64,000 nucleotides of DNA from Diploptera punctata (GCA_030220185.1 JASPKZ010003419.1:345501-409500); one strand, 5' to 3'. Counted from the stretch's first letter, positions 31,606 through 42,922 are shown. Program-made: numbers and translations. Notes: generated by a model not told the origin, from the sequence alone.

Positions 31606-33310
31606 GATTGTTATAGCAATAGGAAATTATATATTACGATGCGAGGTTGGAAAGTGGCTTTTACAGAAGCGATAAAATGTTTAAAAGCCGAGCGATAGCG
31701 AAATTGTTAATTTCCGAGATTCTGTAAAACACTTCATAAACTTACATTGTACATTGTTTTATTGCGCAATGGTGTTAAAAATAATAAATGATAATAAGAT
31801 AATAACATCTGTTGGAAATATTTGCGTTCATTATAAACAACTGACTAACGTTAACGGTGTGGACAATGCCTATTATTTGAGACTACAGCAGACCGTGACA
31901 CCAAACAGTCATAAAATGGCGGCAAGTACGATTTATTGTTTTATATTGTTTTAAATAAAGTTCAGTTCATTTAAAATGCAGTGATTTGTTTCGTATAATG
32001 TATATTAACACAACCTTTTGCATATATTTTTGTATATAGATTTTTAGAATAGATTTATTTATTTAGCCTGGTGGAGTTAAGGCCATGTGGCCTTCTTACA
32101 TTGTACATAGTATACATAAAGGGCACAAGTTTTACTTCCCGCACGAGGTTTGTAATATGTAATATTACAGTACAGTTATTTAGGTTGACAACCCCTAAAT
32201 GTAGGAAAATGAACTTTCAATCAAGGTCGTCATTGCTGTAAGCACGACAAAATGCTCTATCGCACAAAAAATGTATTATTTAAATTAGCTGATTTTATTA
32301 TTTATCTTTAAAAATATTTATATGTAAAAATTCAGTCTGCGCATGTCTGTGCTCACAGACGTCGGAAAACTAGTCACACGATTGGGTTGAAATTTTAACA
32401 CAAGCGCGTTTTATGGCAACATTAAATTTTGGCAAAACGTTACATTCGAATGCGCACGTGTTTGAGTTCAAAATACTTCAATTCTCAACGCGCCTTCCGT
32501 TCGCTGTGGCTTCAATAAGCACAAGAGCAATGTTTGCAAGTGTGAGGTTCGAATTTACAAAACAATTGTTTCTCGCATGTTCCACAGTGGGTAAACCATT
32601 TGATGTTTATGCAAAAAAATGTAATGAATCAACCAGCTTTACAATAAAACAAAATTTCTGTGAAAAAAATATTGTTTTGCTTTGTTTTATTTCATTTGAC
32701 GTAACCACAGCAACACAGTGCAGGTTACTGAATGGAATGGTATGTTTTGTCAGTGATTCTATGTTCGCTAGAATACTTTTATTTACTTTCCCATTCATTT
32801 CAGATCAGATTGAGCCACAACCAAACATGGCCGTGTTTAGTAAGTGTAAATATATTTTAAACATCTTAAAATATCCAGTCTAAAGTAATCTATAAATAAT
32901 TTCAGAAAAATTTCCGTATAGCCACATTTTTCAAACAAGTAATAATGTGAAAATATCAGGAAATTTTAATAAACATTTATCATGTTTCTCCAGCACATTC
33001 AGAAAAACAATCAGCTGAACTAGCAAATAATGATAAATTCTGAGGCTGTAAGTGTCCTCACGCGGACCACTAGCTGAAAAACATATTGACGGTTATCGTT
33101 TATTTCACGCTATAGCAAAGTGTTTAGCGGCTTTATCTATGATTGAGTCCATCGATAATCCACCGGAATTTATTGAATTTTCCGTAAGGTGCAGTAAAAG
33201 TAATATAAAATTCGTGAAAAATAAACCGATTTCCTAACGTTTGAGTACAATAATTGGGTGAGTTAGATTGCGGTTTGTTTAGGCTAGCTGACATTTAGTT
33301 AATAAGGTAA
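31606..33310. other. Long unassigned AT-rich stretch
   Basis: At 32050-32100 GCCTGGTGGAGTTAAGGCCA, then TGTGGCCTTC resembles the LINE tail seen near 48890 in reverse. A 156-codon ORF at 32413-32883 has no recognisable family and low-complexity composition. Nothing else can be supported. Confidence 0.45.
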
Positions 33311-33532
33311 TAAATATAAAATCTTACCTGGTAAGTCAGTAGTCCGTAATTAATTGTTAAACTTCATTAGTAGTTCCAATATTGTGGCCTTTCAAAAACA
33401 ATGTTTCAGTACCAGTTAAAACGCAGAAGATGAAATATTGATTTTGAAAGGCCTCCATATTGGAACTACTTGATGAAGTTTAATAATTTATTTGAGGACG
33501 ACTGACTTACTAGGTACCAATTTATATATTTA
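33311..33532. repeat. Degenerate foldback element (third member)
   Basis: Arms TAAATATAAAATCTTACCTG... (33311-33405) and its imperfect inverse ending ...TATATATTTA (to 33532) enclose CAGAAGATGAAATATTGATT, then TTGAAAGG. This matches the GAAGAT-stem-GAAAG pattern. TTTGAGGACGACTGAC at about 33492 parallels GTTGAGGACGACGG in the 39365 element. No target duplication is evident. Confidence 0.5.
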
Positions 33533-33550
33533 ATATCTTATTTCATATGC

Positions 33551-33795
33551 TTCTTGCCTCCGGTCCCGAAGGTCGCGGGTTCAAACCCGGTCGGGGTCGA
33601 TGGATTTTTTTTAGGATGGAAAAATCCAAGGAGCAAGTCCTCCGGGAGGGACTTCAAGCTTGGGTCCTCCGAGTCTGAAGATTTTCAGGTTCGTAAAAGA
33701 TCCTTAAGGCTGAATCGAAAGGCCTCTAAGCAAAATTTACCGAATTTTTCCTTCCTAGTACTACCTTGGTTTCCTAGATGTCAGTATTAGGCGGA
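33551..33795 (+). mobile_element. tRNA-headed SINE, family b (plus)
   Basis: It contains the B-box-like GGGTTCAAACCCGGTCGG near 33577 and the body shared with 6328-6580 (GTCTGAAGATTTTCAGG, AGGCCTCTAAGCAAAATTTA). The A-box side is short or lost. Confidence 0.7.
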
Positions 33796-34450
33796 ACGCT
33801 GACCACGGACCACTCAAATTACATCTATACGAAAACAAGTGTAACTAAATTAGTATGGTTCAAATTCTTCCCTGTAGGGGGAGAGCTCCTAAATATATGT
33901 TAAGGGAAACATGGCCTACAAGAAGATTACATAACCTCAACGGTGCTTTAATATGAATATCAAAAGTGTTGATTTAGTTAATGTTATGAATGTATCCGGG
34001 TGGATGATACGATGTAATCTGTTGTCTAAACCATCTATAGCGATATTTACTTTTTGTAATAATAATGAGGAAACCGCACGAATGTGCGACGACTCTTTTG
34101 TTCTTGCATTAGTCATATATCGATGGTGGGTTATCGCTGGATGCAGCCATGTTACTACGATAAAATGAAAATTTATAGGTTATGTTTAAGTACATTCCTC
34201 ATTTAACTTTAAGGTATTTCGACGACTTTTTTTTAGAAAAATGACATATATATTATTGAGATATTTGTGTGTTTCTCGATTACTTAAAACAAATAATTTG
34301 ATTGCTCATCATTTCTAGTGTCTCCAAGTATTCCTCCGAGAATACATCTCTTACGAAGAGTTTATATTTAAATAAATACAATACTTTTCGATGTTATACT
34401 TGAATCCCATTCTAAATTAGCTCTACTACGCGACAGTTATAGAGAAGGCC
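33796..34450. other. Unassigned DNA
   Basis: No gene, RT or receptor similarity was recognised. Only short ORFs are present. Confidence 0.5.
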
Positions 34451-34454
34451 GTTG

Positions 34455-34612
34455 CTCTTCCCACCGCCTCCTGGCCTCACAGACAGGTATTAATCACAGA
34501 CGTGACAATATTCCAGCCAGTATAGGGGTGACATGTGGTCAGTATGTCAGGTTCCCAGCCATCGCGGCTGATTTTCTCAACCTGGACCCGTTATTTATTG
34601 TAACTATCCGAA
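34455..34612 (+). repeat. Interspersed repeat G, copy 1
   Basis: GAGGCC/TGGCCTC, GTATAGGGGTGACATGTGGT, then CAGTATGTCAGG is the inverse of 37180-37345. Identity is partial. The second copy interrupts an RTE-B fragment, which shows that the repeat is mobile. Class unknown. Confidence 0.55.
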
Positions 34613-34784
34613 CAAGTTCAACACGATATTATAAAAGACTTCTCCCTCTTAATTGAATCCTACACCTTTTTTAAATCTACATATAGTTGATGTATGTACA
34701 GTTACATTCCCATTTATTTCTTAAGATCTGTCTTATACTAAAAATAATATGTACTGTTGTACTAATTAAAAGAAATATGTATTT

Positions 34785-34808
34785 TACGCACGCACGCGCG
34801 CACACACG

Positions 34809-34870
<62 letters not shown>
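34785..34870. repeat. Compound microsatellite (CG)n(CA)n(TA)n
   Basis: ACGCACGCGCGCACACACGC followed by long CA and TA tracts, immediately 5' of the Helitron-like element. Confidence 0.9.
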
Positions 34871-34871
<1 letters not shown>

Positions 34872-35279
34872 CTTAATATATAAACATTTTTTGTCACGTT
34901 GTTTGTCCGCGATGGAATCCTAAACTACTGAACCGATTTTAATAAAATATTGCACACTGTGTGCAGTGTGATCCAACTTGAGACGTAGGGTAGTTTATAA
35001 CTAAATTTATAGTCGCATTATTATTTATTGCAAATTATTTGTTTATTATTTAACGAAGAGTTATAATTATCTGTGAGTTCCATACAATTCTAACAGATGG
35101 CGGTGTAAGGTAATTTGGTAAGGTATTGGTTCATTATTTAACAAAGAGAGATCCAGATGGCTATGCTTTTTGTTGCAATTCAATTACAAATATTGATTAT
35201 TTCATAATTTAAGTGTGTTCAGTGTTTATTTTATTTTCAATATTATTAATTTCGTGTATAAATATTAGTTTTAAGTACT
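34871..35279 (+). mobile_element. Non-autonomous Helitron-like element, 3' truncated
   Basis: The 5' end TCTTAATATATAAACATTTT follows an A, as in Helitrons (5' TC, inserted between A and T). The sequence TTGTCACGTTGTTTGTCCGC and the body match the reverse of 20330-20797. It lacks the terminal hairpin and CTAG present in the other copy. Confidence 0.65.
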
Positions 35280-35464
35280 AGATAGGATCGGTGAAGATCT
35301 CTAAAAACTTTTAGTAAATCGTTTCATGATGAGAACAATCTCAATTGCCTCATTCCTTCTAAATTCACTAAAAGTTTAATAATGTGTTTGTACGAGTAAA
35401 TTTCCATTACTTTATCATTACGAATTATATTTACAATACAGGTTGTCCGGAACTAACAACACCA
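35280..35464. other. Unassigned DNA
   Basis: Nothing recognised. A short internal inverted similarity (AAAAACTTTTAGTAAATCG and CACTAAAAGTTTAAT) is present near 35305 and 35368. Confidence 0.4.
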
Positions 35465-36000
35465 ATAACAGACTGTTAATGTATTGTGGTGCAATTTTTG
35501 CAGAACATAGATAAAGTCAACAAGTTTGTATGCTAATCAGTAATTTCCACATGTGCTCCTCTAGTTTAAAGGTTCAAAACCGGTTAAAGTAGATTTTTTT
35601 TCACAACTTAAAAATCCTGAGCATACTTACCTTCCATAATGTAGGGGAGCTCCATCTTGCTGGAAGGCATCAAAACAATAAAAAATCAAATATATACGAG
35701 AAAATACCAATAAAAACTGTTATAAAACAGAAACTAACAAATTTATTGCAATGCAGTTTGTTGAAAAACATAAGTAAAGTCAACAAATGCCTATGTTAGT
35801 ACATTTCCACATGTGCATCTCTAATTTAAAGGTATCCGAATTCAAACCCGATTAAACTAGATTTTTTCACAGCGTAAATATCCTGAGCATATTTTCTTTC
35901 CAAAATGTGGGGAGGGGGGCTCAATCGTGTTGGAAGTCATCAAAACAATAAACAAAGTGGAATATATATGAGAATTTACTTAATTGCATTGTTGTCGCCA
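35465..36000. repeat. Diverged direct duplication of about 280 bp
   Basis: TTTCCACATGTGC(T/A)(C/T)CTCTA, then TTTAAAGG, TCCTGAGCATA and CATCAAAACAATAAA recur in order at about 35545-35690 and 35808-35955. It is an old tandem duplication or two copies of one repeat. No ORF. Confidence 0.6.
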
Positions 36001-37096
36001 CAAAACGTAAAATTACATAATTTCACTCTAGTTACCAAAATCTTGTTGAATTTATCTATGTTTTGCAATAAACGACATTAGGATAAATTTATTTTCTTTT
36101 TTAATTTATAACAATTTCTAATCAGTCTGTTGTTCGCGGACGCAGATTATAATAATCGTTTAAAAGTATTTTCTTCATTATAACACATAATCAATAATAT
36201 AATTTTTGCATCAGAGAGAAGATGCAAATCAACATGGAGTCACAATAAATATCTGTAATGTCTTATCTTTATCAATTATTAGCATCAAGTATTTTTACTA
36301 CAGAATTATTGTATGGACACGTAAAAATTATCTGATATCAGAAAATAAAATAAATATAGTTTGTAAATCCCTAGAGGTGGGAAAATGTAGATTGTTTATG
36401 TTGGTATGACAGATAAAAGTTCGTGCGTTCATTGGTTTTTAGATCGTAATTCAGGATAAAAATAATGAATTCACTTGTTGAAAAATATGATAATTCAGTT
36501 TCAATCAATGCTCAACAGATGGCTAACCTCCTTGACAGAATTTTACTAATTTTGCCACTTCTTCAAAATTTCCCTCATTTGCTATTAACTATCATTTTCT
36601 ACCAGAGCATGTCATGGTACTTTTAGAGGATGAAGAACGCGTACAAATCTACAGTATTAATAACTGTTGCTATAGTCGGCTAAGTTATTTAGTTTACAGG
36701 CGCTTTGCTTTGTGACTAGGTAGGTCTATTTTGCACGTATAAGTATTTAGAATATCAAGCGGCGTTGTCACGTTTTATTCACTAGAATACATTTTTACCA
36801 ACTAAAGATACCGAAAAAGACAGAAGTTGCAACGCTGTTAAGATAATTATATCCACGTGGAGTTGACATGGAAACGTTATTAAAAAATGAGAGGAGATTA
36901 TTGGCAGAGAACTGTTTTCAGTATTTGGTGATTGGAGCGGCGTCTTAGAGGCTTCCCCGTCTCTACCTGGCAGTAACAATGCATTTTCTAAACAAGAGGA
37001 AAACAATTGCGTTTGATGCTGCTTGGAAACTAAATGTGTAAGCACACTATATGTGTTGATCATGTAATACATACGAGACAGCAAAGAGGAACTAAC
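36001..37096. other. Mostly unassigned; RTE-B scrap at about 36548-36600
   Basis: GCCACTTCTTCAAAATTTCC, then CTCATTTGCTATTAACTATC is the reverse complement of the family B EGNFEEVAEFK region. The rest shows no gene. Confidence 0.5.
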
Positions 37097-37435
37097 AGTC
37101 AACATGGACATTCTATTGAATAACACCAATAAATTGGCGCTGGAAGTAAAAATCAATTAAAACCACTAAACAGCCACAAATAGACTGGTTGAGAAAACCA
37201 GCTATTACGGTTGGTGAATCGATATGCTGACCACATGTCACACCTATACTTACTGGATGATCGTCTACATCTATGATTAACACATATGGATGTGAGGCCA
37301 GCAACTGGCTGGTAGACCAAGGGCTTTCTAGGCCTGTCGCGCCATGCAGTTTTTTTAACCTCAAATAGAAATGCAGTATATTATGAAAATTGACAGTTAA
37401 TGACAGAAGAAACCGGAAAAATTTTCTCGATTCGG
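37097..37435 (+). mobile_element. RTE-B scrap split by repeat G (37159-37362)
   Basis: LLNNTNKLALEVKIN at 37110-37158 and GNAVYYENxQLMTEETGKIF-like sequence from 37363 are consecutive parts of the family B RT (LLSNTKKLGLEVNI ... NGNGQLMTNEGNF). The 204 bp between them is repeat G copy 2. Confidence 0.6.
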
Positions 37436-37799
37436 ATGAACCAGGGACAGTTGCTTACGAGGCAGCGACCGTATTTTGAAACCACAGCACTGGAACTGAA
37501 ATATATACCAAACTGTAAAAAGAAATCAGCAGAACAATGAAGGAACTGACCGATTAATTGTAAGGTCATAGAGGTCAAAAGTAAGTTAATGACAGCTTAA
37601 GTGATCTTTGTTGATAAGATGCACAGTAATGAGATGAGACGTACAGGAAATGTGTGTACAATCATTAAGGTAATGAGTTGGGAAGTAACTTCTACCAACT
37701 TTGCAATTATTGACATTTGTGAAATGCTGTCAATTAATAACAATTTTAATTTGCTAATTGCAGCTACTAGTACTTGTTTGTAAGTTCTTGAAGACGAAC
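37436..37799. other. 5' flank of GrL10
   Basis: Non-coding. No receptor-flank homology with the other subfamilies was recognised. Confidence 0.4.
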
Positions 37800-38996
37800 A
37801 TGGACGAAGAACAGTTCCATCGAAAAATAAAACACTTATACTTTTTGTCTGGAGTCTTTGGTTTGTTGCCAATTTCACCATTCACCAGAGATCAAAAGCA
37901 AATACCTCCAAGACGCAAGACTTTACATGTGATTTGGACTGCGACATGGCTTTTATCAATAACTTGTTTTGCAATCTATGACTCGTACATCAACAGTGAA
38001 GACTGGAAAAAAATGTCGACAAAAGTTGCTATGTCTGACATATTCTATCTCTGGTCCCTATATATAACTTGTATAGCAAATTACATCAATAATTTAATTA
38101 TTAAAAATACATTTCCAAGAATAGTATCTATATTTTGTGATGTGGACAAAATAATATCAATATCAAATGATACAACATACAAAACAGAAAGATTGCGTAC
38201 AACTAAAGATATTATAATACTGATAATATGCCTAATGTTACTTCAAATAGGATTATTTTGGGATGGTGACGTCAAAGATTTTACGGGATTGATATATAGC
38301 ATATGTCAAGATTTGCCTTTGTTCATCAACTCCCTAGAAACACTTCAGTTTAAAACTTGGGTTTGGAAATTGAATAAAAGACTTGAAATGATAAACAAAG
38401 TACTTAAAAAACACACAAAATCGCGTCAAACAAACTTTATCAAATCATCTGTACCAAATAAAGTAGTACATTTTGTTAGTAACGTCGAAGAATCTTCAAA
38501 GAAAGAAGTTTCAATAAATTCTGAAGACATTCAACAGCTGAAATGTGTTTACATTGATTTATACAAAGCGAAAGAACTGATTAATTCTGCGTTTGGATTC
38601 CCGATCGTTTGTCAAACAATGACATGCTACATAACTTGTGTAGCGGCTCTCTATTGGGGGATAGATGAAGTCAATAACGAAGAGGACCAATCAAAAGCAG
38701 TTATATATTTTCTTATAAGCGCTTATACAGTATTGTTGTTAGTGTGGGTTTTGTTACACTGCCATCTAGCGTTTCAACAATCACAACAATTAATAATTGA
38801 CATTCAAACAATGATAACAAAAAATACATTTCCTGAAACAGTTGAAAATGATTTATTGAAATTTGTGTCGTTGATGAAAGACATGCCTATTAAATTTACA
38901 CCGTGCGGACTTTTTACATTAAATTTGTCTTTTTTGTGCAAAACAATAGGTGTGATTTGTACGTACATCATAATTGTGCTTCAGTTCAGAGACTAA
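37800..38996 (+). CDS. GrL10: gustatory receptor, intact
   Basis: A single exon of 398 codons from MDEEQFHRKIKHLYFLSGVF; the ORF opens 14 codons earlier without support. GR family seven-transmembrane channel. Landmarks: LLPISPF at about 23-29, LHVIWTATWLLSITCFAI (TM1), NLIIKNTFPRIVSIFCDVDK, FKTWVWKLNKRLEMINKVLK, NSEDIQQLKCVYIDLYKAKE, VCQTMTCYITCVAALYWGI (TM5), VLLLVWVLLHCHLAFQQSQQ (TM6), MPIKFTPCGLFTLNLSFLCK, ending TYIIIVLQFRD, a canonical TYhhhhhQF. It is a singleton here with no co-duplicated flank, suggesting an older lineage than the MNTDEE copies. Ligand unknown. Confidence 0.94.
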   Translation: MDEEQFHRKIKHLYFLSGVFGLLPISPFTRDQKQIPPRRKTLHVIWTATWLLSITCFAIYDSYINSEDWKKMSTKVAMSDIFYLWSLYITCIANYINNLIIKNTFPRIVSIFCDVDKIISISNDTTYKTERLRTTKDIIILIICLMLLQIGLFWDGDVKDFTGLIYSICQDLPLFINSLETLQFKTWVWKLNKRLEMINKVLKKHTKSRQTNFIKSSVPNKVVHFVSNVEESSKKEVSINSEDIQQLKCVYIDLYKAKELINSAFGFPIVCQTMTCYITCVAALYWGIDEVNNEEDQSKAVIYFLISAYTVLLLVWVLLHCHLAFQQSQQLIIDIQTMITKNTFPETVENDLLKFVSLMKDMPIKFTPCGLFTLNLSFLCKTIGVICTYIIIVLQFRD

Positions 38997-39351
38997 AATT
39001 ATAACATTGTGATAATAGAACGGAATAATCTACAAAATAATTGCGCCATTAAATATCTGTGATGCAGCCCCGAAATTATATATCACACATTCAGTACTGA
39101 TAAGGTACCAAGAAAAATCTACACAAAAATCCAAATCTATTATCTCGGAAGAAGAGAGGAAGATACTATCAGAAAGAATAAAGAAAAACTGGGCAGTAAG
39201 AAAGGAACAACACACAAAGAAAGTATTGACCCAACGGACTACAAAGAGGGTGAAACGAAAGACAAAAAATTACTTGTTAGAATTCGTGATTGTACCACTT
39301 CTAAATTCTTAGTTCGTTTACGACGAAAAAAGTGGATATCCAAATTTCCAT
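38997..39351. other. 3' flank of GrL10
   Basis: GAAGAAGAGAGGAAGATACT and AGAAAGGAACAACACACAAA are purine-rich but not recognisable as a gene. Nothing is assigned. Confidence 0.45.
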
Positions 39352-39364
39352 ATAATTTTGGTGT

Positions 39365-39730
39365 CAATACTAGTAAAATTCATATCAAATTCCGTTGAGG
39401 TGAATTCGTATGATGAAAGTTAAAAATTAAATTGTACCTGTTGGTAGGTGCCGTCGTCCTCAACTTTGTTATTATATTGTATATGAAATTAACTGGAGCG
39501 CTTTCGGAAGTTATCTTCCATCTTCTGCAGGTTGAGCTTCCGTTACTCGTTGTTGTGTACAGTGATGTTTACTGCACCGTACACAACAACAACGAGTAGC
39601 GGAAGCTCAACCTGCAGAATATGGAAGATAACTTCCGAAAGCGCTCCAGTTAATTTTATATACAATATATTAACAAAGTTGAGGACGACGGCACCTACCA
39701 ACAGGTACAATTTAATTTTTAACTTTCATC
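39365..39730. mobile_element. Foldback element with 13-bp TSD and GAAGAT-stem-CGAAAGCGCT core
   Basis: ATAATTTTGGTGT at 39352-39364 and 39731-39743 is the target duplication. A one-sided 47-bp leader (39365-39411, containing TTCCGTTGAGGT) precedes arms of about 150 bp (39412-39560 and 39579-39730). Reading outward, the arm has CAGAAGATGGAAGATAACTT, then CCGAAAGCGCTCCAGTTAA, a 5-bp stem between GAAGAT and GAAAGCGC. The leader and core are shared with 49433-49696. Variable-length TSD, a one-sided extension and inverted terminal units are features reported for Penelope-like elements. There is no ORF. Confidence 0.7.
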
Positions 39731-39743
39731 ATAATTTTGGTGT

Positions 39744-40836
39744 TGTAATGAAGTTTAGGAACACGAAATATGAAAACATTGCGGATCATCCAGAAACAAT
39801 GCAGTGGAATAAATTGTATGAGACACTATTTTCTATATTGCCTTAATAATGTAGTAGCCATTGTTGTGTCAGTTCTGATATTCAGTTGTTAGTCCAGGAT
39901 GGGATTATGGCGCAAAGAGTGGACTTCCGAATTTCAATACAATTTTGGAGATTCTGGTTTTAAAACGAAGCTTAGGAACTTCAGAACTTCATATTAAAAG
40001 CATAATTATATCGGAATTTGGACTTCCACTTTCTGCGCCGCACCCCTTAGTTCAAAATTATTTAATCGTTCAAATAAAGGAACGATCCAGAATGGGAAAT
40101 CTTAGGTAAAGTGCGAAACATCTCGAACCCCGGCCTCCACACCCAAAGGGAGATTTCACCTATACATTAAAATCAAAGCCACCTAAACTGGAAATGCATC
40201 ATCCTGATATTACTGGTGATCATAGTAAAGGAAGTGCAATAAATACTCTATTGTTTTTTCAAGCACCATTTTGTAAATATTCACGAATTTATTTACTTTT
40301 TCTAGTGCGTTATCCATTGTTACGCATGTCTCCAAGTTTTAATAAACGTTTAAAAATCGCCATTTTTTCCAGCACCAGACATTTTAAAATCTAACTGGTC
40401 ATTACTCAAGCTAAATACTGATACACGCTACACAAACTGACAAATATAAGGTAAGTGTGATTTCTGTTATATTTTAAGTAACTAAATGTGAGTTAAATGG
40501 TTGGTAAGAATTGTTTTGCGTTAGATTTTCAAATTTAATAATGGGTTATCAATGTTTTGTTGTGTAAACAAGGCATCCATCTTGAAAATCCTGCAATAAC
40601 TATGGATAAAACAATCCTGGGAGCGCTCATGCAATAGATATTTGTGTAACAAGTGATGGAAGTGACAGTTTCGCGGACGAGTGAGACACGAATTTCGAGA
40701 TAAGGACGCAAAGCACTTCCAATTCTACTCACATATATTACACCACTTTTTAGTAGACCTGTATAGAAAAATGAAAGTAAAAAAATAGCTTTTATAAACA
40801 GTAATAGTAAGTAAATAGTAATTTATCATAAGAAAT
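39744..40836. other. Unassigned DNA before GrL11
   Basis: GGACTTCCGAATTTC (39931) and GGAATTTGGACTTCC (about 40013) form a loose inverted pair with GGCGCA/TGCGCC nearby, possibly an old foldback. No gene is seen. Confidence 0.35.
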
Positions 40837-41240
40837 GCCACGAGTGATTTCCACATTATCGATAAATTCACGACTCACGAAGTGAGGAGTGAATTTATCC
40901 AGAGAATTTGGAAATCAAGAGTGGCATTTGTTAGGACTATTTAACGAATAAAATTAAGCTGTTTACTCACAAATCATTATTTAACTATAGTTATTTTAAA
41001 ATATGTATATATTTAATGTAAACGGCGATGTTTGAAAACAAACGAGAAACGATTGGTTCGCTTCATTGGCTTCTTTATTCATCGCTGCAACTAGATCATA
41101 ATATTATTTATTGCCAAAAGATCGCAATTTTGTAAGAATCCACCCTAGTGGAGAAATTTATAACCAACATTATATGTATTATTGAATTTCTGATGTCCTA
41201 CGATGTAAATATGTCAATTATATTTTTGTGCAGAAGACCA
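40837..41240 (+). mobile_element. Hairpin-headed interspersed element, copy 2
   Basis: Same head as 7833 (GCCACGAGTGATTTCC ... TTTGGAAATCAAGAGTGGC) and body (GTAAACGGCGATGTTTGAAA). Beyond 41150 it resembles the middle of copy 3. Its 3' TIR is absent. Confidence 0.65.
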
Positions 41241-41426
41241 ATTCATTTAATTTTACTTCATAAAATGAATGTTGAATGTAATATTAATTCTCTAAGGGAT
41301 CAGTGGAACATTTAACCAGAAATGAACGTATATCTTATTAATTAGTCACGTAAAGCAGTCACGAATCGCTGACAATGAAATTGACGAAATGTTAGTTCGG
41401 ACTTAGCTCTTTCACATATCAGAAGC

Positions 41427-42632
41427 ATGAACACTGACGAGGAAACTTTCAACACAACAATAAAATATTGGTATACTTTATCACAAATCTTCGGAATTAT
41501 ACCTATTTCACCTTTCGTAAAATGTAATAAACACGAATCTTATAAAGTCAAATTTTTATACATCTCTTGGACATTAATTTGGGTTCTATTTGTAGCTGTT
41601 TTTGCTTGTTATGATTCTTTTCATATGATAAGTGCTTATGTTGTAAAATCGCCGACACACAGTTTTTCAATCGTGATGAGTTATTGCTCCATGTATATGG
41701 CGTGTATCATAAACTTAATAAACAATATTGTTCTTAGAAACAACTTCCCAGAGATAATGGGCAAGCTATGGAACGTGGACAAGATACTGATACCACGATC
41801 AGGTATCTCATTGTACCACAAGGAGATATTTCAATCACTTAGAGACATCGCAGTTTTGTCGGCGTTTAATATAATCATTGTTATCGCCATTTGTTGGACT
41901 TGTGGAGTTAAATCATTTACAGAAATATTATTTTACTCGGCTGAAAATATTCCATTGTTCATGAATGCTATAGTATCACTGCAGTTCAAAATGTTTGTTA
42001 AAAAACTTAACGAAAGATTAATACTTGTTAAGAAAATCGTAACCGAATACACTTTTTGCCATCAGGAAAAGTTAATCAAACCAAGAGCTGAAAGAAAACC
42101 AATTTCTTTCATTGAAGATACCATGGATACTTCAGCAGTATCAATCTTCAGGCAATCAGAAGATATTCAGTTGATAAGAGATGTTTACATTAGCCTCTTC
42201 AAAACAAAGACACTGATTGTTTCCACATATGCAATACCAATCATTCTGCAATTACTGACAACGTATACATATTGTGTGGGAATTCTCTATTGGGGAATAT
42301 GTGGTCTGTTCAGCAAAACTGACCTATTGGATGTCATTATTTATTTTGTAGCAGTTTGTTACACTTTGTTGTTGTTCGCATATGTTTTGCTCAACTGTGA
42401 CAATGCAACTGAAGAACCGGGAAAAATAACAAGATGCATTCAGGAAATTATAGCAAAACCCAACTTTCCTAAAGCAGTTGAACGCGATTTGATGAAGTTT
42501 GTGTCGCAGATGAAAGATATGACATTTGAATTCCAGCCAGGTGGACTGTTTACGTTTAATTTGTCGCTTCTGTGCAGTACAGTGGGAGTGATTAGTACCT
42601 ATGTTGTTATTCTAATACAGTTTAAGGATTAG
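41427..42632 (+). CDS. GrL11: gustatory receptor, intact ORF with an altered PCGLF motif
   Basis: 401 codons, single exon, start MNTDEETFNTTIKYWYTLSQ after the shared context TTCACATATCAGAAGC. GR family seven-transmembrane channel. Landmarks: IIPISPF at about 24-30, FLYISWTLIWVLFVAVFA (TM1), NNIVLRNNFPEIMGKLWNVD, LRDIAVLSAFNIIIVIAI (TM3), FVKKLNERLILVKKIV, SAVSIFRQSEDIQLIRDVYI, IILQLLTTYTYCVGILYWGI (TM5), FAYVLLNCDNATEE (TM6), ending TYVVILIQFKD. The block that is KPCGLFTLNLSLLC in siblings reads QPGGLFTFNLSLLC, so a Cys conserved in all the other copies I could read is replaced by Gly. It sits beside GrL12 and GrL13 in a run of the same subfamily. Ligand unknown. Confidence 0.93.
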   Translation: MNTDEETFNTTIKYWYTLSQIFGIIPISPFVKCNKHESYKVKFLYISWTLIWVLFVAVFACYDSFHMISAYVVKSPTHSFSIVMSYCSMYMACIINLINNIVLRNNFPEIMGKLWNVDKILIPRSGISLYHKEIFQSLRDIAVLSAFNIIIVIAICWTCGVKSFTEILFYSAENIPLFMNAIVSLQFKMFVKKLNERLILVKKIVTEYTFCHQEKLIKPRAERKPISFIEDTMDTSAVSIFRQSEDIQLIRDVYISLFKTKTLIVSTYAIPIILQLLTTYTYCVGILYWGICGLFSKTDLLDVIIYFVAVCYTLLLFAYVLLNCDNATEEPGKITRCIQEIIAKPNFPKAVERDLMKFVSQMKDMTFEFQPGGLFTFNLSLLCSTVGVISTYVVILIQFKD

Positions 42633-42849
42633 AATTGTTAGAAATATCATCAGCAGAGCAACTAGGATTCTGATGAATAACAATTAGGAAAGTTGGAAAT
42701 GTCCAAAATTGTTGTAAATGAAATTTCTATTATGAACCATAAATATCTGAAAAACACTGCGACTGCTGTTATAATTATGTTACATAACTGTGAATTATTC
42801 TCATATGTTATTATGTATGTGGCTGTTAGTATATATATATGAGAAAATC
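42633..42849. other. 3' flank of GrL11
   Basis: AATATCATCAGCAGAGCAAC and following match sibling 3' flanks. A short (TA)n sits at 42831-42840. Non-coding. Confidence 0.6.
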
Positions 42850-42922
42850 ATAATTTAGTATTTATTATTGATTTCGTACATCTCAATGATGGATAAATCA
42901 TATTTGAAGAGAAAAATTATAC

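Noticed and set aside
32413..32883. 156-codon ORF
   Set aside because: No family recognised, no conserved flank, composition typical of chance ORFs; not supported as a gene.
39532..39846. 104-codon ORF
   Set aside because: Crosses the centre and right arm of the foldback element and its flank; palindromic DNA, not a gene.
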